A DNA stretch of 64,000 bases from assembly GCA_023381535.1 (NCBI GenBank), contig JAMCSN010000014.1, positions 62,415 to 126,414 of the forward strand, written 5' to 3'. Positions 54,448-63,734 of the stretch are shown piece after piece (the stretch's first letter is position 1; the number at the start of each line of letters is the position of its first letter). The stretch comes from Bacteroidota bacterium. Its GTDB lineage: Bacteria; Bacteroidota; Ignavibacteria; Ignavibacteriales; Melioribacteraceae. The position numbers were made by a program, and so were the translations under genes. Under the pieces are notes generated by a model. The model did not search any database and was not told where the DNA came from. It was given only the letters and a program-made list of their open reading frames with translations.

Positions 54448-55950
54448 ATGGATATGCACAAAGAAACATTTTCTACCGCACAAGAAACTTCCACCGGATT
54501 AAAACGCGAATTAGGTTTATTCGATTCGACAATGATTGTTGTCGGTTCAATGATCGGTTCCGGAATTTTTATTGTCAGTTCCGATATTGCTCGAACAGTC
54601 GGCTCGAGCGGATTGCTGCTTTTAGTTTGGTTAATCACCGGTGTTATTACTTTGGTCGGCGCATTAAGTTACGGCGAACTTGCCGCAATGATGCCCAACG
54701 CAGGCGGTCAGTACGTTTATTTGCGCGAAGCATACAATCCGTTGGTTGGATTTCTTTACGGATGGACTTTGTTCTTGGTAATTCAAACCGGAACAATTGC
54801 AGCCGTTGCCGTTGCGTTCGCAAAATTTACTGCGGTTCTCATCCCTTGGTTTAGTACCGCAAACGTTCTATTCAATTTCTTTGGACTCAAAGTTTCATCG
54901 GGACAAATATTGGCAATCGTTCTGATTTTATTTTTGACTTACATAAACATGAGAGGGTTGCGGGAAGCAAAGTTTGTTCAAAACATATTTACGATTGCAA
55001 AAACACTCGCACTTCTCGGTCTAATTGTTTTAGGAATTTTTGTCGGTTCAAATGCCCATGCAATCGCTGCCAATTTTTCAAAAGTCTGGGAAGGGCAGTG
55101 GCTTCACATGTCTGGCGGCAAAATCGAATGGATTGAACAATTAAGCGGATTCTCTGTTATCGTTGCAATCGGAGTCGCGATGGTCGGTTCACTGTTCGCG
55201 AGTGTGGCGTGGGAAAATATTACGTTCACCGCTGGCGAAATAAAAAATCCGAAAAAAGTTATTCCATTAAGTCTATTTTTAGGAACGTTGATAGTAACAC
55301 TTCTTTATGTGCTCGCTAACGTAGCGTATTTAGTTGTACTTCCGCTTGCCGGAAATCCGCAAGCTAAAGATGTTGTGGGTCAGGGAATTCAATTTGCGGC
55401 TGATGATCGAGTTGGTACCGCTGCAGCACAAATGTTTTTCGGTCAACCGGCTGCATTGATAATGGCGGTGCTGATAATGGTCTCAACATTTGGATGCAAC
55501 AACGGTTTAATACTTGCCGGCGCGCGGGTTTATTACGCAATGGCAAAAGACAATTTGTTCTTCAAAACTACCGGTGAATTAAATAAAAATTCCGTTCCGG
55601 CAAAAGCGCTTATCTTTCAAGCAATATGGGCAAGCGTTTTATGTCTCTCCGGAACTTACTCCCAGCTTTTGGACTACGTGATATTTACCGTCCTAATTTT
55701 TTATTCTCTGACGATAATCGGCGTTTTCATTTTACGAAAAAGAAAACCGGATGCGGAACGACCGTACAAAGCTTTCGGTTATCCTGTGCTGCCTATCCTT
55801 TACATTTTTCTTGCTTCTACCATTTCAATCATTTTGATTGTAGAAAAACCGATGTACACCTGGCCCGGACTAATAATTGTTTTGTTGGGAATACCGGTTT
55901 ATTTTATTTGGAAGGCGTCTCAGAAAAAGAATCAAAACGTTACCGGATAG
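54448..55950 (+). CDS. APC-superfamily amino acid permease
   Basis: A 500-residue transporter with 12 helices. MIVVGSMIGSGIFIVSSDIAR (starting near residue 28; motif GSMIGSGIF) is the substrate-binding helix 1 break, and YGELAAMMPNAGGQYVYLREAY (about 75; PxAGGxYVY) is typical. It is closest by eye to the LAT-like exchangers of bacteria. The 3' end overlaps the convergent tonB-like gene by 11 nt. Confidence 0.88.
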   Translation: MDMHKETFSTAQETSTGLKRELGLFDSTMIVVGSMIGSGIFIVSSDIARTVGSSGLLLLVWLITGVITLVGALSYGELAAMMPNAGGQYVYLREAYNPLVGFLYGWTLFLVIQTGTIAAVAVAFAKFTAVLIPWFSTANVLFNFFGLKVSSGQILAIVLILFLTYINMRGLREAKFVQNIFTIAKTLALLGLIVLGIFVGSNAHAIAANFSKVWEGQWLHMSGGKIEWIEQLSGFSVIVAIGVAMVGSLFASVAWENITFTAGEIKNPKKVIPLSLFLGTLIVTLLYVLANVAYLVVLPLAGNPQAKDVVGQGIQFAADDRVGTAAAQMFFGQPAALIMAVLIMVSTFGCNNGLILAGARVYYAMAKDNLFFKTTGELNKNSVPAKALIFQAIWASVLCLSGTYSQLLDYVIFTVLIFYSLTIIGVFILRKRKPDAERPYKAFGYPVLPILYIFLASTISIILIVEKPMYTWPGLIIVLLGIPVYFIWKASQKKNQNVTG

Positions 55951-56623
55951 AAACCGGGATTTGCATTTGTACTTTTACCGGCTGCTCGTTTTGTTTGCCC
56001 GGTCTGAATCGTGTACGTGAAACAGCCATCATCGCTGCTTCATCGCATCCGTAGCCGATACCTTTTGTGAGCATGGTTTTTCTAACCACGCCGTACTGAT
56101 CTATAAATGCCAGAACGAACACTGTACCGGAAATTCCTTTTTGTTTTGCTTGCGGCGGAATAATTACCTTTGAATTGATCTCATCAAAACCGCCAAGCGG
56201 TTCGGGCATTTCATCGACGGCAACAAAATAAATTTCTTCTTTCGGTTTTTGAATTATAGGAATGCCCAACGAAATCCCCGGCTTACCGGTGCCGGTTCCT
56301 GTTCCGCTACCCGTGCCGGTTCCTTTTGCATCGCCCGATTGATTTCCGACAGCAGCAGTTTCTTTTTTCACTTCCGCCGGTTTAGCTATTGGTTTCACTT
56401 TCTCTTCAACTTTCTTCTCGCTTGTATTTATTTTTTCTTCCGGTTCTTCTGTAGCAGTTGTTGTTCCGCCGCTACCGCCGGATTCTTCAAACAAATTGAA
56501 CTCGATCAAACCGTTTGCATTAGGATTGTAATTATGTGCTGCGATGTAAAAAAGAAAAAAAATAATTGAGTGAACTAAAAGTGAAATTGAAAATGAAACA
56601 TATTTTGAGACGTTACCCGGCAT
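55940..56623 (-). CDS. TonB-like energy transducer
   Basis: A 227-residue protein with an N-terminal anchor helix (ISLLVHSIIFFLFYIAA), a Glu/Lys/Pro-rich periplasmic linker, a Gly-Thr stretch (GTGTGSGTGTGTGKP) and a C-terminal TonB domain (GISGTVFVLAFIDQYG, GYGCDEAAMMAVSRTRFRPG). With exbB and exbD upstream it forms an outer-membrane energising system. Confidence 0.88.
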   Translation of the reverse strand: MPGNVSKYVSFSISLLVHSIIFFLFYIAAHNYNPNANGLIEFNLFEESGGSGGTTTATEEPEEKINTSEKKVEEKVKPIAKPAEVKKETAAVGNQSGDAKGTGTGSGTGTGTGKPGISLGIPIIQKPKEEIYFVAVDEMPEPLGGFDEINSKVIIPPQAKQKGISGTVFVLAFIDQYGVVRKTMLTKGIGYGCDEAAMMAVSRTRFRPGKQNEQPVKVQMQIPVSIR

Positions 56624-56661
56624 TGAAATTTATTAAGTGGAAAGTGCGTAAATCATTTTTG

Positions 56662-57078
56662 TCAAGGTGTTGTACTCTCTATGCGGGTTGTGGCTATCAG
56701 AAGTTTGGTCGCACCGGCTTTTTTCAATTGATCAAGCAGCTGCACAAATGAACCGTGAAGGACGTCCTTATCTGCCTTAATTATTACTTCTTTCACTCCG
56801 GTCTTTTCAAATTCTTTTTGCAGATAGAAAGGCACTTCCTGAAACGCGACAGTCTTATTGTTGATGAAGATTTTATCTTTCTCATCCATATAGACTTCAA
56901 CACCTTTATTGATTTCCGTTTCAGCGGTTGTTGATTGCGGCAGCTTAACTTTGAACGAACCGGAAATAAGAAACGGGCTTGTGATCATAAAAATAATTAG
57001 AAGCACCAACACGATGTCTGTGAAGGGAGTAATGTTGATTTCTGAAAATTCTTTTTCTTCCAGTCTGAATCGTCTCAT
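56662..57078 (-). CDS. exbD: ExbD/TolR-family biopolymer transport protein
   Basis: A 138-residue protein with one N-terminal helix. INITPFTDIVLVLLIIFMIT (residues about 15-34) contains the conserved Asp that carries protons in this family. It starts 9 nt after exbB. Confidence 0.92.
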   Translation of the reverse strand: MRRFRLEEKEFSEINITPFTDIVLVLLIIFMITSPFLISGSFKVKLPQSTTAETEINKGVEVYMDEKDKIFINNKTVAFQEVPFYLQKEFEKTGVKEVIIKADKDVLHGSFVQLLDQLKKAGATKLLIATTRIESTTP

Positions 57079-57087
57079 AAATCCTCT

Positions 57088-57738
57088 TTACTTGGAGCTT
57101 TTAAGAACTCTTATCACGCCGTTAATTGATTCATCGAACGAAGGTATGCTCAGCTTTAATCTTTTCGTGAAATAGTTGTAGAACATAACAGCCGGCACCG
57201 CAACAAATAAACCAGCGGCAGTTGCAATCAATGCTTCGGCAATTCCGCTCATCACGTGCGCATAATTTGATGTGTCGGTTAATGATAGCGCGCTGAACGA
57301 TTTGATAATTCCAACAACAGTTCCGAATAATCCAATGAAAGGTGACACCGCGCCGAGAGTTGCAAGAACTCCAAGACCGCCTTCAAGTTTTGTAATTTCC
57401 TGATCAAGCTTGTTGTATGCGGTTTCGGTTAAATCTTCTTTTGATAGGTGAAGATGTTCAAGGATGTACTTCATTACATTTGCAAGCGGGGAAGTAACTT
57501 TAAAACCGAGCGATGTAATTTTGTAGTTCTTGCAAACCGTTATGGCTTCCTTCAAACTTTTTGCTTCGAGTTTTTCAGCAATTTGCGTGAGCAGCTCCTC
57601 ATTGTACTTGGATTTAATTCCGTTGAACTGAATCAATTTTTCTATAATGACTTTCAGCGAGAAGATTGAACTCAACGCCAGGATGAAAATTGTGAATCCG
57701 CCTTTCATCAAAAGGTCTAGAAGTGTTTCATTTCCCAT
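57088..57738 (-). CDS. exbB: ExbB/TolQ-family proton channel protein
   Basis: A 216-residue protein with three helices. LGVLATLGAVSPFIGLFGTVVG (about residue 128; motif GxxxPxxGLxGTV) and IAEALIATAAGLFVAVPAVM (about 170) are family marks. First gene of exbB-exbD-tonB. Confidence 0.93.
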   Translation of the reverse strand: MGNETLLDLLMKGGFTIFILALSSIFSLKVIIEKLIQFNGIKSKYNEELLTQIAEKLEAKSLKEAITVCKNYKITSLGFKVTSPLANVMKYILEHLHLSKEDLTETAYNKLDQEITKLEGGLGVLATLGAVSPFIGLFGTVVGIIKSFSALSLTDTSNYAHVMSGIAEALIATAAGLFVAVPAVMFYNYFTKRLKLSIPSFDESINGVIRVLKSSK

Positions 57739-57769
57739 TTCGTGTCTCCATTCAAGAAATAGTAATTTT

Positions 57770-58414
57770 TTATTTGTTGGACTTATTCAACTTATGTCTC
57801 ATGTACTCGGTAATACCCGGAATTATAGATATAAAAATGATAGCGATTACTACTAAAGAAAAATTTTGTTTTACGAACGCTAAGTTACCAAAATAAAATC
57901 CTCCATACACAAAAAGTGCACACCAAATTGCACCGCCGATTATGTTGTAAGAAATGAATTTTGGATAGGTCATCGATCCGATGCCGGCTACAAACGGCGC
58001 AAAAGTTCTTACGATTGGAACGAAGCGGGCAAGTATGATTGTTTTGCCTCCGTACTTTTCATAAAACTGATGAGTGCGATCCAAATATTCTTTCTTTAGA
58101 AATCTTGAACCCTTTTCAAAGAGTTTATTGCCGAAGTAATGACCGATCCAGTAATTCACTGTGTCGCCTAAAATTGCGGCGGCTGCTAAGATCAAAAACA
58201 AAATGTGAACATTAAATGAACCTTGCGCGGCAAAAGTTCCCGCTACAAATAACAATGAGTCACCGGGCAGAAACGGTGTGAAGACAAATCCAGTCTCTGC
58301 AAATATTACCAAGAAAAGTATCAGATAGGTCAGTGTGCCGTACTGAATAATGATATCGTGAAGATGCGTATCAAGATGTAAAACGAAATCGAGGAGTTCT
58401 TTTATTAATTCCAT
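57770..58414 (-). CDS. DedA-family membrane protein
   Basis: A 214-residue protein. The re-entrant segments FAETGFVFTPFLPGDSLLFVAG (about residue 40; E..PGD) and ARFVPIVRTFAPFVAG (about 130; R-x-PxxR) match DedA proteins, some of which flip undecaprenyl phosphate or phosphatidylethanolamine. Substrate is not assigned. Confidence 0.9.
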   Translation of the reverse strand: MELIKELLDFVLHLDTHLHDIIIQYGTLTYLILFLVIFAETGFVFTPFLPGDSLLFVAGTFAAQGSFNVHILFLILAAAAILGDTVNYWIGHYFGNKLFEKGSRFLKKEYLDRTHQFYEKYGGKTIILARFVPIVRTFAPFVAGIGSMTYPKFISYNIIGGAIWCALFVYGGFYFGNLAFVKQNFSLVVIAIIFISIIPGITEYMRHKLNKSNK

Positions 58415-58455
58415 GCAATGTTGTTTTGATTGAGAAAAAGTTGGATTAGAAATTT

Positions 58456-59694
58456 TTAGACATTTTCTATGTAATTAAGATCTTTGTCATATGTCTCTTC
58501 CAATTTATAGATTGCAAATAAAGCAATTACAATTGAAACGATTCCAATTATCAGCGCGGAATAAATCATACCGAGAGACGAACGTAAGTATTCAAATCCG
58601 AAAGTAATAGGTATTACCGAACCGCGGATGAAGTTCGGGACCGTAGTTGTAACCGTTGATCTAAGGTTTGTACCAAAATGTTCCGATGCTGTTGTTACAA
58701 ACACCGCCCAGTAGCCGGTGGCGAATCCCAGCAAAACACATAAACCGTAAAACTGAACCTTTGTAAGACCATGAAGGAATAAGTAAAACAAAATAAACAC
58801 GAAAGTGAGCCCGATAAAAAGCGCTACAACTTTTCTTCTGCTTTTTAAATACTGGCTCAAGAATCCGCTTGCAAAATCTCCGAAGATTAATCCGGTGTAC
58901 GTGAACAAGATGGAATTGCCCGCAACAATTTTTTCATTCACGCCTAATACTTTTGCAAATTCCGGTGAAAAAGTGATTAGCACTCCGACAACATACCAAA
59001 TCGGAAGTCCAATCAAAATACAGTAAAGATATCGTAAGAATCTTTCTCTGGAAGTGAACAGTTTCAAAAAATTTCCTTTGCTGATGTTCGCAGTTTGAAC
59101 CGACTTGTACATTCCACTTTCAAACATTCGCAGCCGCATAATCAAAAGAATCAAACCAAGAATTCCGCCGATGATGAACGCAACGTGCCAGTTGAAAACG
59201 TCTCCGATGATTGCAGCGAAGATCGCTCCCGAAACACCGATTGTTGCAACTATTGCAGTTCCGTAACCGCGCGTTTCTTTCGTCATCACTTCACTTACAA
59301 GGGTTACTGCTGCGCCAAGTTCACCGGCTAAACCAACGCCGGCAATGAATCTGAGAAGCGCATAAAGATCAATCGATGTTACAAACGCGTTCAATAGATT
59401 GGCAACTGAATACATAAAAATTGATCCGAATAAAACGGAGAGTCTTCCTTTCTTATCACCCCAAACTCCCCAAATTATTCCTCCAATCAACATGCCCCAC
59501 ATTTGCATTTGTAAAATGTAAACACCAACCTCAATCATATTATTTGCGGGGACGCCAAGGTCGGTCAAACTAGGGACCCTGACAATTCCGAACAAGATAA
59601 GATCATAGATATCAACAAAATATCCGAGTGCGGAAACAAGTACCGTAGTGTTCAGAATATTTTTAAGAAGGCTTTCTTTATGTTGTTCCATCAT
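58456..59694 (-). CDS. MFS transporter of the metabolite:H+ symporter / sugar-porter type
   Basis: A 412-residue protein with 12 helices. GVWGDKKGRLSVLFGS (about residue 78) is the MFS G-x3-D-x2-G-R loop, and RFIAGVGLAGELGAAVTLVSEV (about 115) is typical of the aromatic-acid/metabolite symporters. It lies apart from catabolic genes, so no substrate is suggested. Confidence 0.85.
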   Translation of the reverse strand: MMEQHKESLLKNILNTTVLVSALGYFVDIYDLILFGIVRVPSLTDLGVPANNMIEVGVYILQMQMWGMLIGGIIWGVWGDKKGRLSVLFGSIFMYSVANLLNAFVTSIDLYALLRFIAGVGLAGELGAAVTLVSEVMTKETRGYGTAIVATIGVSGAIFAAIIGDVFNWHVAFIIGGILGLILLIMRLRMFESGMYKSVQTANISKGNFLKLFTSRERFLRYLYCILIGLPIWYVVGVLITFSPEFAKVLGVNEKIVAGNSILFTYTGLIFGDFASGFLSQYLKSRRKVVALFIGLTFVFILFYLFLHGLTKVQFYGLCVLLGFATGYWAVFVTTASEHFGTNLRSTVTTTVPNFIRGSVIPITFGFEYLRSSLGMIYSALIIGIVSIVIALFAIYKLEETYDKDLNYIENV

Positions 59695-60018
59695 CGATTC
59701 CTTTAGGGAGAGTAAAAATTTAATGCTGAAACTATCATTTATATGAATAAATTGAAATAGAAAATTATTAATGAGGCGAATCTAAAAAGGTCATTTTCAA
59801 ATTTTTCTACTGCTAATTTATACCGGAATCGTAACTTTTGGGCAACTGAAATACCTTTTTAGAGTAGACTCATTAATTCTAAAGTGTAAGCCATTCAAGG
59901 TTCCAAAACAAAAATGAGAGGGAGCGGTTTATCCGGTTACATACAATTCATGTGCGGTTCATTTGTACGATGAAAAAGGTACATACGTCCACCAAGTACA
60001 AACATTTTAGGAGCGATA
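59695..60018. other. Intergenic stretch before the cytochrome gene
   Basis: No ORF is visible. Around 59916-60000 there are short stems (ACAT with ATGT; TGTAC with GTACA) that do not add up to a known RNA family. GGAG at 60010-60013 is the ribosome site of the next gene. Confidence 0.4.
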
Positions 60019-60690
60019 ATGGAAAGAGTAATTAGCGAACGGGTTTATGTTTGGCAGTTGCCGGTACGACTTTATCACTGGATTAATGTCCTATGCGTTG
60101 CCGCTTTAGCCGTAACAGGGTATTTAATCGGTCGCCCATTAGCAGTTCAAAGCGCCGCAGAAGCGTCCTACAGTTATTGGTTCGGACAAATCCGCTTCAT
60201 ACACTTTGTAGCGGCATTTATTTTCTTCTTCAATTTTCTGTTCCGAATTTATTGGGGATTCGTTGGAAATAAATTCGCGCAGTGGAGAAATTTTATAATC
60301 CACCGCAAATCTCAAGTGCAAGAAGCAGTTGACGTCTTGAAGATTGATATTCTGCAGACTCAGTCAAAACCGCTTGAGTCGGTCGGACACAATTCGCTTG
60401 CGGGCTTCACTTATTTTATAACGTTTCTTGTTTTCTTATTTCAATGCTTAACCGGATTCGGAATGTATGCAGCGATGAGTGATTCGTGGTTGCCTCACAT
60501 ATTTGCGTGGATCGTTCCGTTGATGGGCGGCGATTTCGCAGTTCGTCAATGGCACCATGTGATGATGTGGTTCTTCATAATTTTTTCGATCATTCATGTC
60601 TATCTTGTGTTCTACCATGATTATGTTGAAGGACGAGGAATTATTTCATCTATGGCAGGCGGATGGAAGTTTATCGAAAAGAAAAAATGA
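60019..60690 (+). CDS. Membrane b-type cytochrome, Ni/Fe-hydrogenase HyaC-like
   Basis: A 223-residue protein with four to five helices and candidate haem ligands in VRLYHWINVL (about residue 20), IRFIHFVAAF (about 60), RQWHHVMMW (about 175) and IHVYLVFYHDY (about 195). The family passes electrons between a periplasmic enzyme and quinone. No hydrogenase large or small subunit is present, so the partner is unknown. Confidence 0.82.
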   Translation: MERVISERVYVWQLPVRLYHWINVLCVAALAVTGYLIGRPLAVQSAAEASYSYWFGQIRFIHFVAAFIFFFNFLFRIYWGFVGNKFAQWRNFIIHRKSQVQEAVDVLKIDILQTQSKPLESVGHNSLAGFTYFITFLVFLFQCLTGFGMYAAMSDSWLPHIFAWIVPLMGGDFAVRQWHHVMMWFFIIFSIIHVYLVFYHDYVEGRGIISSMAGGWKFIEKKK

Positions 60691-60863
60691 TGCCGATCTT
60701 CCCAGTATGGTGCTGAAGGAAAAGCGGGTCGAAATGATCCGCTTTTTCATTTTAAAATACCGGCAAGAAATTTTGCAAGCAATCTTGCACAATTGCATTT
60801 ATCATTACAGAAAAGTTTTTCTAAATTTGAACCGGCTATTAATAATTGTTGATCATAGATAAG

Positions 60864-61631
60864 ATGAAATCTTCTTTCTGGTTTCGCGCAACCATAATAT
60901 TACAAATGATTCTGTCATGCAGCGTGTTTGCTCAAAATGGAATCGTCAAGACTTACTTCCCAACCGGTGAGGTCCAATCGGAACTTTCGTATGCCGACAA
61001 TATTCTGGAAGGCAACTCCGTTTGGTACTACGAGAACGGCAACATTATGACCGAGAAAAATTATGATAATGGAATTTTAAACGGCTGGGTGAAAGAGTAT
61101 TTCGATTCCGGTTTGGTGAAAGAAGAGTATGAAGTGAGAGAGGGAATGAAAGACGGTATTGATCGCGCGTATTTTGCGAACGGGGGATTGAAGCATATTT
61201 ATTATTTCTCGAAAGGAATGATTACAAAGCAAGAAAACTTTTCTTTCGATCCCAATTATTCCGCCCCGGCGCAAAATTATTTAGCGGGCAAACGAAATCA
61301 AGCTGTCGGTGCTGTACAAAATTTATCGCCGTGCGATGTGGAAGTATGTGCATCTCCTATCGGTGGGATAAAAGCAGTTGAAAATAATTTAGTTTATCCC
61401 GAACACGCCTTGAAGTATGGTTTGGAAGGAACGGTTACTTTGAAAGTTGCCGTTGATGCAGAAGGGAAAGTTACCGGCGCTGAAGTTGTGAAAGGAATTG
61501 GACTCGGCTGCGATGAAGCTGCGCAAGCCGCGGTGATGAAAACCAAATTTCATCCGGGACAAAATTCCGGCAAGCCGGTAAATTCAACCTTAATGCTCAA
61601 CGTTGATTTCAAAATTTTTCAGAATAAGTAA
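60864..61631 (+). CDS. Exported YwqK-repeat protein with C-terminal TonB domain
   Basis: About 255 residues with a signal peptide ending near VFAQ. Residues about 25-125 carry toxin-antitoxin YwqK/MORN-type repeats (YFPTGEVQSELSYADN, YYENGNIMTEKNYDNG, YFDSGLVKEEYEV). A TonB C-terminal domain follows (GLEGTVTLKVAVDAEG, GLGCDEAAQAAVMKTKFHPG). There is no N-terminal anchor plus Pro-rich linker, so it is not a canonical TonB. The C-terminal domain resembles the transducer at 55940. Confidence 0.8.
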   Translation: MKSSFWFRATIILQMILSCSVFAQNGIVKTYFPTGEVQSELSYADNILEGNSVWYYENGNIMTEKNYDNGILNGWVKEYFDSGLVKEEYEVREGMKDGIDRAYFANGGLKHIYYFSKGMITKQENFSFDPNYSAPAQNYLAGKRNQAVGAVQNLSPCDVEVCASPIGGIKAVENNLVYPEHALKYGLEGTVTLKVAVDAEGKVTGAEVVKGIGLGCDEAAQAAVMKTKFHPGQNSGKPVNSTLMLNVDFKIFQNK

Positions 61632-61632
61632 T

Positions 61633-62223
61633 TTATTGCCGGATTAGCCGCACAATTATTTTTTCAAATTCTTCTTCTAAGTTTTTGCCTCGATTTCGTC
61701 CGTACCACAAATGCAGCTCTTTTATAAACTCATCTTTGGATTTACCTTCCGACTTGTTTTTATTAACGAGCGTTTGTGCCTCTGCTGGTCGCGGTCCCCA
61801 TTGAACTAATTCATTGCCGTCTTGATCAAACACAACGAGCTTAGGAATGCTTCTCGAATTTCCGTTCGTCAAATACAAATCCATGATGTCAAGATTCTGA
61901 TCCCGCAGAAGAATTCTAAGATCGATCAGTGGATTGCATGCAGCTATTTTTGCGATGTACGGAAGATTTTGCGCAGAATCTCCGCACCAATCTTCTGTGA
62001 TAACCATCCATAATTGATGAGACGTAATCTTGGCAATAATATTTTTCAGTGTTTGACTGACGTCATAAGTTTTATTAATCCTTGATGTTCGCTGCTGGTT
62101 TAATTTTATTGTTTCAAAATTTTCGATGCTTGGATCTTCGCTGTGCTGCTGCATTAAGCTAAGATATTCTTCGTAAGTCAAACCCTCGTGGGGTTTTCGA
62201 TCAAGAAAAAATTGAGGAATCAT
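61633..62223 (-). CDS. Thioredoxin-fold protein with a WCGDS site
   Basis: A 196-residue cytoplasmic protein. WMVITEDWCGDSAQNLPYIAK (starting about residue 72) aligns with the thioredoxin active site, but the second Cys is replaced by Ser (C-G-D-S). SRSIPKLVVFDQDGNELVQWG (about 125) supplies the cis-Pro strand. A single Cys suggests a monothiol or binding role. Confidence 0.8.
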   Translation of the reverse strand: MIPQFFLDRKPHEGLTYEEYLSLMQQHSEDPSIENFETIKLNQQRTSRINKTYDVSQTLKNIIAKITSHQLWMVITEDWCGDSAQNLPYIAKIAACNPLIDLRILLRDQNLDIMDLYLTNGNSRSIPKLVVFDQDGNELVQWGPRPAEAQTLVNKNKSEGKSKDEFIKELHLWYGRNRGKNLEEEFEKIIVRLIRQ

Positions 62224-62353
62224 TCAGCTATCCTTGTTTTGTAATTTTTGGTTCAATAAATAACTATGTACTTTATAGTGTAAAGGTTGTCTTTTCAACT
62301 AAACATTCATTCTAAAAAAATGTTCCATTTAGCTTTTTTTATTACGAATTTAA

Positions 62354-62368
62354 TGGCACATTCCTTGT
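62354..62368 (+). promoter_or_regulatory. Candidate sigma-54 promoter
   Basis: TGGCACATTCCTTGT matches the consensus TGGCACG-N4-TTGC with correct spacing. The mismatches are at the 7th base and at the -12 C (T here). A start site near 62380 would give a short leader containing AGGAGG (62390-62395). Confidence 0.55.
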
Positions 62369-62401
62369 GTTGTGAATAGTGGACTAATTAGGAGGTCTGC
62401 C

Positions 62402-63634
62402 ATGAAAACGAAAATATTTATTGCCGCGATAATCTTCTTCGCATTGCAATTAGATGCAAAACCTGACCCGGGGATTTCGATAAATTTCTTCTATAGCGCT
62501 TTGCGTCCTTATGGTGAATGGATTCAACTCGACGGCGACTTAGTTGTTTGGCGTCCGTTCAGAGTTGCAGCTCACTGGCGCCCGTATTCTGTTGGTCGCT
62601 GGGCGTGGACCGAGGACGGATGGTACTGGGATTCCGATGAACCGTTTGGCTGGGCGACATATCACTATGGAAGATGGTACTACGACAATTATTATGGATG
62701 GATTTGGGTACCGGATAATCAGTGGGGACCGGCTTGGGTTGAATGGCGTTACAACGACGACTATATCGGATGGGCACCTCTTCCGCCGTATGCATCTTTC
62801 AGTATCGATTTCGGAATTCATTTTTCGATCGGTTGGAGATCGCACTACCGCTACTGGAATTTTGTTGACTATGGCCACTTCTGCGATCACAGAGTAAATT
62901 ATTATATCGTTAATGAATACCGCACATCTAGAATTTTTGACAACACCAGATACAGAAATAATTATTACTACGACCGTGATAGAATTGTTAACGGCGGTGT
63001 TGACAGAGCGTTTGTAGAAAGAAGAGCCGGTTACAGAATTGCTCAAAGAGATTTACGCACAGTTAACAACTACAGAGATTACGGAAAATACCGTTCGGAC
63101 GAAGGTAATCGAATTGTTAGCTATCGACCATCGGAGCGCGAGTTAACGAGCGGAAGGGATATAAGCAATCTGGAAATAAAGAGAGGCAACGGAAGAACAA
63201 CTCTTGAGAGAGATAAGATTGTTACCCGCATGGATCAAGGCGACAACAGAGCAATCGATTCTCGCGAAAGAAGTCCTCGTAGAGATGGATTTGAAAACCG
63301 CGACCAGAATGTCAGTCCGAATAGAGATTTGAACATGCGGCGCGATGCAGAGAGAAAGCCAAGCACAAACAGAAATGAACTGCGGAACCAGGATAGGATA
63401 GAAAGACAACAGAACAACCAGATTCAAAGGGAAGTCTTGAGAGAAAGACCGCGAGTTTATGAGAGACCGCGTTCGAATGATAGACCTCAAGTTCAGGAAA
63501 GATCGTATGCGCCTCAAAGGCAACCAGCTTATGATCGTCCTTCACCTAGAGCAGAACGGGGTAATAGAAGTCCGGAGAGAAGTCAAGGTCGATCAGAAAG
63601 AGGTTCGGATCGGAGCGACGGAAGGAGAAGATGA
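62402..63634 (+). CDS. Exported Trp/Tyr-rich DUF6600-type protein with basic tail
   Basis: About 410 residues. A signal peptide (IFIAAIIFFALQLDA) is followed by a domain of repeated aromatic words: GRWAWTEDGWYWDSDEPFGW, ATYHYGRWYYDNYYGWIWV, WGPAWVEWRYNDDYIGWAPLPP (about residues 50-130). The last 200 residues are disordered, rich in Arg, Glu, Asp, Asn and Ser. The ATG at 62402 follows AGGAGG. Function is unknown; export and a structural or envelope-stress role are guesses. Confidence 0.8.
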   Translation: MKTKIFIAAIIFFALQLDAKPDPGISINFFYSALRPYGEWIQLDGDLVVWRPFRVAAHWRPYSVGRWAWTEDGWYWDSDEPFGWATYHYGRWYYDNYYGWIWVPDNQWGPAWVEWRYNDDYIGWAPLPPYASFSIDFGIHFSIGWRSHYRYWNFVDYGHFCDHRVNYYIVNEYRTSRIFDNTRYRNNYYYDRDRIVNGGVDRAFVERRAGYRIAQRDLRTVNNYRDYGKYRSDEGNRIVSYRPSERELTSGRDISNLEIKRGNGRTTLERDKIVTRMDQGDNRAIDSRERSPRRDGFENRDQNVSPNRDLNMRRDAERKPSTNRNELRNQDRIERQQNNQIQREVLRERPRVYERPRSNDRPQVQERSYAPQRQPAYDRPSPRAERGNRSPERSQGRSERGSDRSDGRRR

Positions 63635-63645
63635 TAGCCTGAGTA

Positions 63646-63675
63646 AGAACATGAGCATGAACAAGATTTAGAGCA
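63646..63675 (+). repeat. Hexamer repeat after the DUF6600-type gene
   Basis: Five units AGAACA, TGAGCA, TGAACA, AGATTT, AGAGCA, of the same WGANMA family as in the E2 linker and before lipA. Confidence 0.65.
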
Positions 63676-63677
63676 AG

Positions 63678-63717
63678 AGTGCCTCTGTGGAAATTCAATC
63701 CGCAGAGGCACTTTGTT
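63678..63717. terminator. Intrinsic terminator between convergent genes
   Basis: AGTGCCTCTG (63678-63687) pairs with CAGAGGCACT (63703-63712), followed by a T-rich stretch. Confidence 0.88.
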
Positions 63718-63734
63718 ATTTGTCACATATTAAA

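Noticed and set aside
59916..60000. Resemblance to the 3' end of a group II intron (GAGC...GTTC and a following small stem)
   Set aside because: The internal stems do not pair as in domain V, there is no intron-encoded protein, and no upstream domains are visible.
62540..63545. Long ORFs on the opposite strand and in other frames within the DUF6600-type gene
   Set aside because: They shadow a real gene with signal peptide, ribosome site and recognisable aromatic repeats.
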